From NCBI GenBank assembly GCA_049999765.1, contig JBNGIQ010007634.1, forward strand, positions 1-34,430: a stretch of DNA of 34,430 nucleotides, written 5' to 3'. The position numbers and the translations under genes were made by a program. The notes beneath the pieces were generated by a model. That model searched no databases. It was given only the letters and a program-made list of their open reading frames with translations, and was not told the origin of the DNA. Positions 1 through 9,400 of this stretch are shown piece by piece. The DNA is from Phaeoceros laevis. Taxonomy: Eukaryota > Anthocerotophyta > Anthocerotopsida > Notothyladales. The stretch's first letter is position 1. Each line of letters begins with the position of its first letter.

Positions 1-694
1 CTTGAGCGAGTCTGATTGCGTAAAGGTGAGGCACTGGCTGGATACCAGGGTCTCTGCTGCACCGACTTGGTTTTCGTTACCTTACTGCAAATTGCCCGCA
101 GACATACCAATCCCGTGGAGTCGTGTGCAGGTGGAGAACAGATCCGTCCGGGACTGCGCTGGCGAGACAGGGCCCAAGGTGCCAAGCAAATGTGTGGGCC
201 TGCGACAAACATACTACGATTGCAAACGTAGCCAGGTTGGTCTAATGGTTTGGTCTGTGGATCCCCTGGGGTGTTTGGACTAATATAATGTTCTGTGGAT
301 CCCCGTGTAATCAATACCTTGACCGCTGACCGGACGGTGCTGGCTTTTGCAGGTGAATATGGCATCGCGCATCCGTGGAAACAAAGGATACTGAGGCGCG
401 GGTGGTTGACCTGAGGTTTGTGGACTCCGTCGTCTATGACATACCAGCAGCGGAGGCCATAAGGACAGAAGCTGCTGCTCAGGAGCTGGTGACCAAGCTG
501 AAGCCTTGAAAGCATCATGGTGGTGTCAGCGGAGAAGTTTCTCGATGCGGATGGTGCCTTTGCCCCGGCCTGTGCAGTAGATTTGATTTTGAGTAGTTTT
601 CGTACTTGTTTGTCACCTTCAGCATTGCTCCTACACAATAGCAGAATTTCGGCAGTCATTCTGTAAACTTATTTGACATGAAACATCTCTGCAG
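1..694. other. Left-edge stretch, no gene resolved
   Basis: No complete gene can be supported here. A short stretch on the + strand around 381-508 reads as coding-like (it contains VVDLRFVDSVVYD and ends at a TGA near 508) and is preceded by an acceptor-like pyrimidine tract ending in CAG near 353. It could be an upstream exon of the gene at 695, but I could not find a donor that joins them convincingly. The first 340 bases show only short open frames without recognisable motifs. Confidence 0.4.
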
Positions 695-1717
695 ATGCTG
701 CAGGGGGAGGTTGTCGACGACCTCGAAGTAGTCATGGACTTCATGGTACGTGCTGCTGCTGATAATGAGGATGGTGTGAACTTCTACCTGGCAAGATGCC
801 TTGTCCCGCCACATCGAACGAACGAGGAGACCAGACCTAAACCTGCAATGGTCCAGACCGGACCTGTAACAGGTTTGGATCCTCGCAAGATGCAACCTCA
901 AGAAAACAAGAGTCGGTCTGAGTTGCAAAAGGAGTTATTGGGTCTCAAACGTGCCTTAGGACTGAGGCGAGAAGGAAAAGCAGAAGAAGCAGATGAGGTG
1001 CTTAGGCAAGCCAGGATACTGGAAAACGAGTTGGATGAAGTGCAAGCTTATGAACCCGCAGGAAGGAGTAAACCTCCTCCTAAAGGATTCTCAGAGCAAT
1101 CTCCTCATAAACCTTCATTATTTGCACAGAATGATGACGAAGTTCAGGTGACCGACGACGATATGCTGGATCCGCAGCTTATGACAGCCCTTCAGAATGT
1201 AAGTTGGAAGGACGAGGCACCTCGTCGATATCCAGATCCTGATTATCTGGAAGGTCTAGTTTCTGCACAATCATCCAAGGGTCTGGCTCCTCTTAAAGCT
1301 GACCATAAGGCTGCCAACAATACTGGACAAGCTGATACAAGTGGACGGATAACTTCTTGGACTGGGCAGGCCAGACAAGATGGAAATGTATCTGGTCCAG
1401 GAGGTCCCAGCAAACCAGTCAGTGGTGCAGATGTAGCACAGGAAGGAAGAAGTACCTGGGATGAAGTACATTATATCCCGTCCTTCTCCAGCCCAGCGAG
1501 TACCACAATAATGTGCGCTTGTCCACCTGGAGATGCAAAGCCCGGTTTGCAAACCGTGACCCGCTACTTCTGGGATGTCGGCAACGCACACGCAACTCGT
1601 CAACCCTCCTTGGAAAGAGTTGCACACGCCGTGGGACTTGCTCTCCAGGCTATGGAGCAAGATCAAACCTTTGTGAGAAGCCAACCAGAAGCCGCACCAG
1701 GGGCGGAGAACTTTTAG
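695..1717 (+). CDS. Partial or decayed protein resembling plant FYVE-type family
   Basis: An open frame of 340 codons starts at ATG 695, but that ATG directly follows an acceptor-like CTCTGCAG, so this may be an internal exon rather than a true start. Around residues 77-112 there is a charged helix, LKRALGLRREGKAEEADEVL, followed by RQARILENELDE. This kind of LKRxALxLRREGKxxEA repeat is known from plant FYVE-domain proteins of unknown function. Near residue 153 an acidic VTDDDMLDPQ segment also fits that family. The zinc-binding FYVE finger itself is not visible in the 694 bases to the left, so the domain is either off the window or lost. The rest is low complexity (Ser, Gly, Gln). The frame stops at 1717, converging on the PPR gene 334 bases away. 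It could equally be a pseudogene fragment; the family assignment is from memory of the motif. Confidence 0.45.
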   Translation: MLQGEVVDDLEVVMDFMVRAAADNEDGVNFYLARCLVPPHRTNEETRPKPAMVQTGPVTGLDPRKMQPQENKSRSELQKELLGLKRALGLRREGKAEEADEVLRQARILENELDEVQAYEPAGRSKPPPKGFSEQSPHKPSLFAQNDDEVQVTDDDMLDPQLMTALQNVSWKDEAPRRYPDPDYLEGLVSAQSSKGLAPLKADHKAANNTGQADTSGRITSWTGQARQDGNVSGPGGPSKPVSGADVAQEGRSTWDEVHYIPSFSSPASTTIMCACPPGDAKPGLQTVTRYFWDVGNAHATRQPSLERVAHAVGLALQAMEQDQTFVRSQPEAAPGAENF

Positions 1718-2051
1718 GGGCATGCGCCGCCACAGCGATGAGACACTGTCCCAAGCGCGCCAACGCCTCGCAGGTTAAGCTTCGACGCAAGCAGGGAACA
1801 ACACATCACCAGGCACAGGATTCACGGGCCAGGAGGTGGCAATCATGCTTCGCCATCCCACACACACCAGCGTGCCCTTACCGCATGTTACCCAGGCAAC
1901 AAGCCCAGAATTTTTGCTACCACCTCCTCCGGCAGTTGCTCACACTCCGATCTCTGCCTCCGCCCTTACGCCATTTTCGCAAAACGCTTGGAACTACATG
2001 TTGCCCCTCATCCCCAAGTGGGCCAGTGAATTCGGGAAGTCGAATTCTCAC
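1718..2051. other. Spacer between convergent genes
   Basis: A 334-base stretch between the stop of the FYVE-like frame and the stop of the minus-strand PPR gene. A competing open frame (1513-2055, +) runs through it, but its Arg/Cys/Pro-rich translation has no recognisable motif. It probably holds the 3' UTRs of both flanking genes. Confidence 0.4.
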
Positions 2052-5000
2052 TTAATCAGGACGAACAGAAAGAGAATCTGGCTGCCCTTTTCCCTTGAGC
2101 ATTGCGGTCAGATCTGTTATGAAGTTATGGAGATTGTTCTGATGTTCCCCGCCTACAAGAAAAGTGTGCAGTTCTTGCATATGCTCGATCCAGCTCTGGC
2201 CGGGATCCTTCCATGCGCCGTGCTTTTGTCTCAACTCATCCACCTCCTTTGCACGATCCGACAGGCCAGCATCGGCATATATATTGGACATAAGAACATA
2301 TGCAGCTGGATGCTTAGACTGTAGATGAACTGCGCTTTCAAAGGCCTGTTCCGCCATCAACAGCCAGCCATGCTTTCGACAAGAACCCAGTAGACACAAC
2401 CACATTGCCAGGTCTGGCTGCATTGGCATTGTGTTCAACAACTGCTCCACCCCAACTAAGCATCCTGCACGCCCCAGCAAGTCTACCATGCTGACATAAT
2501 GCTCGATCTGTGGAGCTATTCCATGATCTCTGCTCATGGATTCGAAGTACTCGAGGCCCCTGTCCACTAAACCGGCATGACTGCAGGCTGCAAGAAGTGA
2601 GAGAAATGTCACACTGTTGGGGCATACCCCCGCAAGTTGCATTTTCTCGTAACATTGCAGGCTTGCAGTACAGTCCCCTTCTCGGGCATAACCGGCAATT
2701 AGTGCCGTCCATGACACCACCTCAGGATGTGGCAGTGAATCAAACACAGACTGGGCCTCAACCATGCGTGCACACCTCCCATAAGCATGGATGGCAGTGC
2801 TGGCCAGCAGAGGACTTAAATCTTTCCCAGAGGAAAGGACTCTTTCATACGTCCTTGTGAGAGTCGGCAAGCTTCCCAGGCTGCTGCATGCCTGAAAGAT
2901 ACAAGCCAAAGTGACCTCATCTGGACCTGTGTTTTCCTGCTGCATTTCTTCATAGAGCTGCAAAGCCTTCTCTGCTTGGCCCTGCTCAACATATGCTGCG
3001 AGCATCACATTCCATGATACCACATCTCGTCTGGGCATTTCATCAAACACGTTTCTTGAATCAACAATGCATCCACACTTGCCATACATGCTGATGAGGG
3101 TGTTACTAACAAAGACCTGTATATCATAGCCCTTCATGTGGGCGCGGGCATGTATTGCCCTCCCCATTTCCAAGGACTTCGCTTTTAGGCGTCTTCTTTC
3201 CATGAAAACCATTTCTTCATTCTCTGCTAGCACACTACATGCTTGAAGTGCACTCACAAAGGTGTGAGCATCAGGGTTTACCCCGCAGTCATGCATTGCT
3301 TCGTACAGCTGCAAAGCCTTCTCTGCTTGCCCCTGATGAGCATATCCCGTGAGCATTGCACTCCATGCCACCAAGTCACGCTGGGATAGCCCATCGAAGA
3401 CATTCCGGGCGTCCATTATGCTCCCACACTTACCATACATACTAACAAGTGTGCTACCAACAAAAGGATCAGAATCATACCCCTTATCTCTAGCTTCAGC
3501 ATGTATAGCCTTCCCTTGGATTAAGGACTTCACCTTGGTGCATTGCCCATCCAAAACAAAGTCTTTTTCCTTTTCTGCTAACATACCACAGGTTTGGAGC
3601 GTACTTACAAGAGCCCGATCGGTTGTGAGAACCCCTTCCTGCATCATTTGCTCATACAACTGCAAAGCCTTCTCTGCTTCGCCCTGCTGGACGTACGCTG
3701 CAAGCATTACAGTCCACGACACCAGATCACGATTACACAATCCATAAAAGACATTCTGTGCATCTATAATGCTTCCGCACTTCCCATACATACTGATAAG
3801 CGTGTTACTAACAAACACATCTGCGGTGTAGCCTTTTCTCCAAGCCTCACCATGGAGAGCTTTGCCCATCTGTAAAAGCTTTACATTGTTAGACTGGTGA
3901 TCACCCCCAACATCTTCTTTCTCTGCTAATGTTGCACATGCTTGAATCACAGTCATAAAGGTCCGTGCATCTGGACTCTCACCTTGTTCCAGCATGTCCT
4001 GAAATAGCTCTAACGCTTTCTCTTCATGGCTCTGCTCACTGTAGGCTGCCAGGAGTGCATTCCATGCCACAGCATCAGGCCTCAACAATGCATCAAATGC
4101 CGCTTGTGCATCCACAATGCTCCTACACTTCCCATACATACTAACTAGCGTGCTACCAACAAAGACGTCAGAATCACAGCCCAGTTTCCGAGCATCAGCA
4201 TGTACAGCTCTTCCTATTTCCAAAGAATGCAACTTGGTGCATTGCCCATCCACAGCATCTTCTCTCTCTGCGAGCATACCACATGCTTGGAACAAGTTGA
4301 CGAAGGTCCTGCCATTTGGACGCACACCTTCCCGACACATATCTTCATACAGCTGCAAGGTGCTCTCTGCCTGACCCTGCTGGACATACGCTGCAGCCAT
4401 CGCAGTCCATGTCACCACATTACGCTGCGACAATCCATCAAACGCCTTCCGTGCATCCAAGATGCTTCCACACTTTCCATACATGTCAACCAAAGCAGTA
4501 CCCACAAACAAATCACACCCGCACTTCAGTCTCAAAGCTTCGGTATGAATGCGCCTGCCTTGTTCCAGGTCTGGTAGGCTGGCACAAGATCTTAGTATGC
4601 TCACGAAGGTGTACTTGTCTGGTTCCAGACCTTCCTCCCGCATTCGACTGTACATTCTCAACGCCTCCTTCGCTTGACCAGCTGCGTTGTACCCATCAAT
4701 CATGGCTGTCCAGGAAAAAACACTTCTGTGTGGCAACCTGTGAAACAGCTCGAGCGCGTCATCCATGCCACCGCATTTCACCAATGTGATCACCACGGAT
4801 TCACCAAGGAATCTTGTCGATTCCAACCCCTGTTTGGCCAAATGAGCGTGCACTTCCTTGGCAGAAACCAGGGCCTTCCTTTTTGCACACGCTTTCAGGA
4901 GTGAGCTGTACATAGTCAGCGTCGGTTGCTGGTCCATGCGCAGCAGGATATCCAGCGCCTTGTCCAGCTGCTGGTCGTCGCAAAGCTTCTGAATCTGGTC

Positions 5001-5108
5001 TCCTGACGGTGAAGAGCTGACATTCGAAGGAGCTCTCTGTGGAACCGATGTGGTAGGAGTAACTGCTGGGGAAATCAAATTGTTGACTGGCATCCAACGA
5101 GTTCCCAT
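2052..5108 (-). CDS. PLS-class pentatricopeptide repeat (PPR) protein with E/E+ tail
   Basis: An intact, intronless frame of 1018 residues. After an N-terminal stretch of about 45 residues rich in Ser, Thr and Pro with few acids (compatible with a plastid or mitochondrial targeting peptide), PPR motifs run to about residue 900. The hallmark phrases recur in order: VFVGSTLVSMYGKC, DARNVFDGL, VSWTVMLAAYVQQG, EKALQLYEQM. The C-terminus carries an E domain (YEKMQLAGVCPNSVTFLSLL, then ACSHAGLVDRG) and an E+-like tail containing PGQSWIE and LHTFLVGGEHQ. It ends without the DYW deaminase domain. PLS proteins of this kind bind organelle transcripts and, in plants, usually specify C-to-U editing sites; lacking DYW it would need a partner deaminase (established for the family; inferred here). 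The ATG at 5106-5108 is taken because it gives the long frame and a plausible transit peptide. It is transcribed away from the dynein gene. Confidence 0.93.
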   Translation of the reverse strand: MGTRWMPVNNLISPAVTPTTSVPQRAPSNVSSSPSGDQIQKLCDDQQLDKALDILLRMDQQPTLTMYSSLLKACAKRKALVSAKEVHAHLAKQGLESTRFLGESVVITLVKCGGMDDALELFHRLPHRSVFSWTAMIDGYNAAGQAKEALRMYSRMREEGLEPDKYTFVSILRSCASLPDLEQGRRIHTEALRLKCGCDLFVGTALVDMYGKCGSILDARKAFDGLSQRNVVTWTAMAAAYVQQGQAESTLQLYEDMCREGVRPNGRTFVNLFQACGMLAEREDAVDGQCTKLHSLEIGRAVHADARKLGCDSDVFVGSTLVSMYGKCRSIVDAQAAFDALLRPDAVAWNALLAAYSEQSHEEKALELFQDMLEQGESPDARTFMTVIQACATLAEKEDVGGDHQSNNVKLLQMGKALHGEAWRKGYTADVFVSNTLISMYGKCGSIIDAQNVFYGLCNRDLVSWTVMLAAYVQQGEAEKALQLYEQMMQEGVLTTDRALVSTLQTCGMLAEKEKDFVLDGQCTKVKSLIQGKAIHAEARDKGYDSDPFVGSTLVSMYGKCGSIMDARNVFDGLSQRDLVAWSAMLTGYAHQGQAEKALQLYEAMHDCGVNPDAHTFVSALQACSVLAENEEMVFMERRRLKAKSLEMGRAIHARAHMKGYDIQVFVSNTLISMYGKCGCIVDSRNVFDEMPRRDVVSWNVMLAAYVEQGQAEKALQLYEEMQQENTGPDEVTLACIFQACSSLGSLPTLTRTYERVLSSGKDLSPLLASTAIHAYGRCARMVEAQSVFDSLPHPEVVSWTALIAGYAREGDCTASLQCYEKMQLAGVCPNSVTFLSLLAACSHAGLVDRGLEYFESMSRDHGIAPQIEHYVSMVDLLGRAGCLVGVEQLLNTMPMQPDLAMWLCLLGSCRKHGWLLMAEQAFESAVHLQSKHPAAYVLMSNIYADAGLSDRAKEVDELRQKHGAWKDPGQSWIEHMQELHTFLVGGEHQNNLHNFITDLTAMLKGKGQPDSLSVRPD
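3085..4500 (-). repeat. Tandem amplification of PPR triplets inside the gene
   Basis: About four consecutive units of roughly 340-350 bp (near 115 codons) repeat within the PPR gene. A convenient landmark is the codons for MYGKCGSI, whose complements recur near 3090, 3430, 3783 and 4130, with a more diverged copy near 4480. Each unit also carries an extra segment of about 13-16 residues between the ACGMLAE-like helix and the GRAIHAEA helix, containing variants of DGQCTK and VKSL. The shared insertion shows that the units arose by duplication of one ancestral unit rather than independently. Confidence 0.75.
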
Positions 5109-5673
5109 CAGACGAGGGATTACAATTGTGGCGCCAGAAGTCGGTCTCTCTGTATGAACACGTGAGGGCCGCAGAGCTAGTACAGAATTGAATTTTCCCT
5201 TCGTCCGGGTGGCTGCCAGTCATCAGCCAGCAAGCACCCCGCCTCTGCTAATCCATCCTGCGCAGAGTTCTCGGCACTCCCGCCATGGCGATGTGACACC
5301 CAGCATGCCTTCTTGGGGGATACTCATGCCTCCACCCAAGCAGGGGGTCACTCTTTTAGTGATACATGGTAGCCGTCTCCTATGTGGTGTTTTAACCAAT
5401 TTGACTGCGTATGACCGGCCCAGCACCCTTCCTTCTTAGCAGCCCTTCCCCTTTCTTCGCGGGGAGGCATAAAAATAGCTCTCTGCAAGCTCCAACACGC
5501 TACCGTAATAAGCGCCGGGTGTGCTGTTGCCCCCGCGATGGGAATCATCAGGTCAAAGAACGTCTGTGTTTTGAAGGGCCTTCTCACTATCTCAAGGTCA
5601 TTCTCACCCAGCATGCTTCAATTCGCTTTGAAGTTAGAGGCATTTGCATCAAGTGGCAATGTGAGTTACTCTG
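5109..5673. other. 5' flank of the PPR gene
   Basis: Upstream (higher-coordinate) side of the minus-strand PPR gene. It should contain the PPR promoter and 5' UTR. Several short open frames occur on both strands but none carries a recognisable motif. I see no clear TATA box. Confidence 0.4.
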
Positions 5674-5749
5674 CTCAAAGAAGAGGTCTGACGAGCTTGA
5701 ATCAAGTTCGTTCAAGTTCAATTCAAGTTCGTCAGACCTGTTCTTTGAG
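5674..5749. repeat. Inverted repeat, 28-nt arms, 20-nt loop
   Basis: The left arm is 5674-5701 (beginning CTCAAAGAAGAGGTCTGACG) and the right arm 5722-5749 (ending GTCAGACCTGTTCTTTGAG). The right arm is the reverse complement of the left with two mismatches. The 20-nt loop is itself made of TCAAGTTC-like repeats. Pairing beyond the arms is poor. It could be a small transposon remnant or a transcribed foldback. Confidence 0.85.
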
Positions 5750-5893
5750 AAGTTACCTAGCCAGTGGCAAAGTAACATTCCATGCCACTCCATGAAAGCA
5801 CATGCTGCTGGGACAATGCATCGAACACCAGCTGGGCATCAACCATACTCGCAACACCTCCCAGAAGCACAACTGGCTAGCAGAGGACTCGAG
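5750..5893 (-). pseudogene. Decayed PPR fragment
   Basis: Read on the minus strand, this stretch matches the part of the neighbouring PPR gene at about 2700-2820. The frame gives SPLLAS, then after a frame change ASMVDAQLVFDALSQ and VLSWSGM, compared with SPLLAST, ARMVEAQSVFDSLPH and VVSWTAL in the intact gene. At DNA level the stretch reading AACACCAGCTGGGCATCAAC resembles its counterpart closely. Frame changes and a stop shortly after VLSWSGM show that it is dead. It lies just upstream of the intact gene in the same orientation, so it is probably a relic of a local duplicate. Confidence 0.75.
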
Positions 5894-5896
5894 TTG

Positions 5897-5922
5897 TTTT
5901 GCAATTCCCTGGAATTGCAAAA
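5897..5922. repeat. Perfect 12-bp-arm palindrome
   Basis: TTTTGCAATTCC, two bases, then its exact reverse complement GGAATTGCAAAA. It sits four bases beyond the recognisable end of the PPR relic. A related half-copy (CCTGGAATTG) follows at 5928, and the 13-mer GGTGACTGTACCT occurs twice between about 5946 and 5980. Confidence 0.85.
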
Positions 5923-6475
5923 ATGCACCTGGAATTGTAATCCCTGGTGACTGTACCTTGCATTGCAGGTGACTGTACCTGTCCACGTATTGCCGATAAC
6001 TGTCTTAAGCCACGTCAGGCTTCACATAAAAATATGAATGTGTTGCCACTTGGTGGTGATGGGCTCCTTGGTTCTTGGACACTTGACAGAGGCGAATGCG
6101 AGCGGAATTCCGCAGTATGACATTTGCGCTATGGTGGTTAAGATACCCTTACTGCTGCGCTAGCCGTCGTTTGTCAGAAGGTGTCTCAAGGTCTGCCAGC
6201 TTAAGTTTAAACAGAACGTGTGGTTTCTCTCCCATTTTCCTTGTGTGGCTATAAGCAAGTACGCACAAGAAGTTGGTGGGATTCTACCGGGTATGGAACA
6301 CATTCTGCCTTATTCTTTCATGGGGTGTACTATCTTTGGTTTGATCTTACGACCATGCTCAGGGCGTGAGGTGTAATGTCAACCGTTTTGTGGATTCTTC
6401 GATGCTGCCAAGCCGTTTTCATGCTGGCTGCACGAAGAGCATAGTATTGATGAAATTTTAGAAAGCCTGGTGAAT
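5923..6475. other. Spacer and 5' flank of the dynein gene
   Basis: About 550 bases before the first dynein ATG. From 6377 the dynein frame is open without an ATG and reads plausibly as protein (HEEHSIDEILESLVN just before the chosen start), so part of this may be coding if an upstream exon is spliced in. No other gene is visible. Confidence 0.45.
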
Positions 6476-9400
6476 ATGGCTGCTGAGCTTAAACCTGAGG
6501 TGCTCCCAGCTGTCAAGACGGATCAGGCTCCCAAGCAGGTGAAGCGCAATGTTTCTTTTTGTGACGACCCAAGACCCAGTTCCACCCCGAGTAGTTTTCC
6601 AAGTGGTGGGGACAAAGAGTTCAAGAGGGTTGACGATCCAGCACGCCGCCCTGATGCCAGAGATTATCATCCAGCTGGACGCTCTTTTTCAGCATCACCC
6701 AGGGGTATCTTAGATACCAGGACCAGAGCAGGTGATTTGCAGTATGACACTGCTTGGCTTGAGGCCTCTGCATCGGGCAATTGCAGTGAAGATGCGCAGA
6801 GTGTTCGCTCTTATGCGAAGGAAAATCAGATTCCTGCTGGAATTCTTTTCCGTCACCTGCTAGGTACCAATCTCGAAAGCTCCTTGGCCAACTCTCCAGT
6901 TGGTTTGACAGGGTCATTACTGAGGAAACACTCGTACACAGTCATGGGTACCAAGAGCCTGAAGGCATCTGCTTTGCATCCCATCAATGTATCATTTTTC
7001 CTGGCTCAGCAGGAGGAAATTGCTGCCTGGACGCCTGCTGATTTGTCACTGAAAGCTCGGCTTGATAGGCGGCAGTCCTATTCTGCCATTGGAATTCCAG
7101 TGCCGGAGATATTGCTCCAGGAAGAAAAGGTTAACCACAAGAAAGGCTGTCAAATCGATGGCAGCCTTACGCCGAGAGCTGATGAAAGTCGTCCAAGGAG
7201 GAGCAGGAAGATGGAATATCAGAGCAGATTCATATCTGAAAGGAGACGAGAAACCCTATTTTCGGGACCGAAGCATTGCATGCCAAGGAGGTGGGACGTA
7301 GTTGGTGCTTTCCACTCCACTTCAGATATACAGACTGGAGTAGATGCTGTGAAGCTACCTGCAGTGGCTGCGTGCCTGTATTACTCCGGGGATGGGACCT
7401 GTTCTTGGCAGCCTTGCGTAGTGTTAGGATTTGATGTAAACACATCGCTCTATCTAGTTTTTTGGAGGGAAAGGGAGTTCAGGCAGGGGTTGTCATGCTC
7501 ATTTCAAGATGCGATGCATGACGAGACACTTGCGAGGTTGGAGGGTCAGCAGAGTACGGAAGGCGGTAGCGGCAGTCACCTTGAGGACAGTACCTCTGAT
7601 GTACTAACCAGTACTGATCCTGCCATAAGCAGCTGCAGCAGTGCTGGTGAGGTTGCTTTTCATCGTTTGGTTCCTCGCCTTAATCTGCGATTTCTACCTC
7701 AGGTTTGCTAGTGTGACCATTTTCTATCGTTCCAAGAAAGGGAATTGTTTGCACAATATAAGTCATATGTATCTCTGCGACGTCATGTAATCTTTCTGAC
7801 CTACGGTGTACGAATGACTCATGACTAAGATAATGAACAGGACAGACCAGCTTCATCCATCCAGAATAAACGAAGGCCCAACTCTGCAGGTTTGCCAACG
7901 ATTGTGAAGGGGCAAGCACAGGGTACTTCGACAGCTGGGTCGCTTGCCGGTGACCATGGAACTTTGCCGAAGGTGGCTGCTGCTATACCTGGTAGTAGAC
8001 AGGGAACGAGAAAGCTTGGTCAGGCTGTTGATACACCTAACCATGGTACAAGCTTCGGACACCAGGGTTTCCATGGTGTGAACTCCCGGCTTGGAATTGT
8101 TATTATTGATGGACCACAAGATAAAATTATGGCTTCTCGAAGACTAGTCTCATTGCCCAAAGGGACATCTCTCTTGATGTCTGAATGTAGTGAAATCAAG
8201 GAGGGAACCACCAGCTCAGATTCCTCCGACTTTGATTTTGATAAAAAGCTAGATGATAAGGCTTCAAGGTCCATTGTATACAATTTGTTCCCTCTTCTGT
8301 CGGAGATAGCTGAAGAGTTCAAGCTGGCAGCGGAAAGTTTTGATCCTTCTGTTGCTGAGAGAGGTAAATAAAAACCCCAGCTCGTTGCTTAAAGCTTGTG
8401 TAAATGTTGAAGATACCTGGCATGAAGGTATGTCATATGCCTGCTTTCTGACATTTGTGGAAATGTGTTTATTTACAGGTGTGAATGGGAAGGGTCCCAT
8501 ACCTGTGGAGGTCCCTGCACACAGTTTGACAGACCAATCTGCCTTTCTGGCAACTTCAATGGCCGCCCTAAGGCCAAAACTGCACGCTTCTCTGCAGTCT
8601 GTGATCAAAACGTCGTTCTTAGTTGAACGGACACGAATTCTTGAGACATCATGCCCTTGCCTTAGTATTGAGAGGGCCGTAAGTATGCAGGTGATGCAAG
8701 TGGTGTCATAAACTTAAGCAGATGACCTGTTGATTATTATTCTGTTCATATGAAAGAGTTGTTTTTGTTGACAAGCCGGATTGTCTGGGTTTATGGGCTT
8801 GAAGGTTGCTGCGTCTGCGAGGGTCAAAGGTTTATTGATCATGTGACATATTGTGTATGCAGTCTGACACTGTCAGGGATAGATCAAAAAAGCTTCGGAA
8901 GATAGTTCTTTCGGATGCCAAGGATGCTCTCAACATGGCCTTCATCGAAGATGAGGTAGAATGTTTTTATTCAATGTCCGGCGTTGTTGCTTCCATTTAC
9001 TTTGGAGCGCTCCATTGCTTGTGATGTGTTATTCAATGCTTCAAGAGACTTGAACATGTATGTCTTTGACTTGAAGGGTCCTGGGGTGTTGGAGAATGGC
9101 TCAAGTCTTTATCTCCGAACTGCAAGGTGCGCACAGTGATGAACAAGTAACTCACTTGTTCTCTAACCAAGTGCTTTTCCAAGTTGTAACACAATTGCTG
9201 TACTGTTTGTTTCTTTATTGTTCTCTGATTCAACATGAATCCGTTTGAACTATTCTTGGCAATAAATCAAATTATTTAGGTGGGCGGACTTTGTTATGGA
9301 GACTGCACTTGCAAAAGCCCTGAAAGCATCACTTGATGAATATGCTACATTGTTCGAGGCAGTGTGTAATTCTGACAGTGTGCAGAAGAGTCAGCAACCA

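Noticed and set aside
1513-2055. Overlapping + strand frame of 180 codons
   Set aside because: Arg/Cys/Pro-rich translation without motifs; it overlaps another frame and reaches the PPR stop. Likely chance.
4801-5223. Second minus-strand frame at the 5' end of the PPR gene
   Set aside because: It overlaps the PPR N-terminus in another frame and has no PPR motif; probably a shadow plus 5' UTR.
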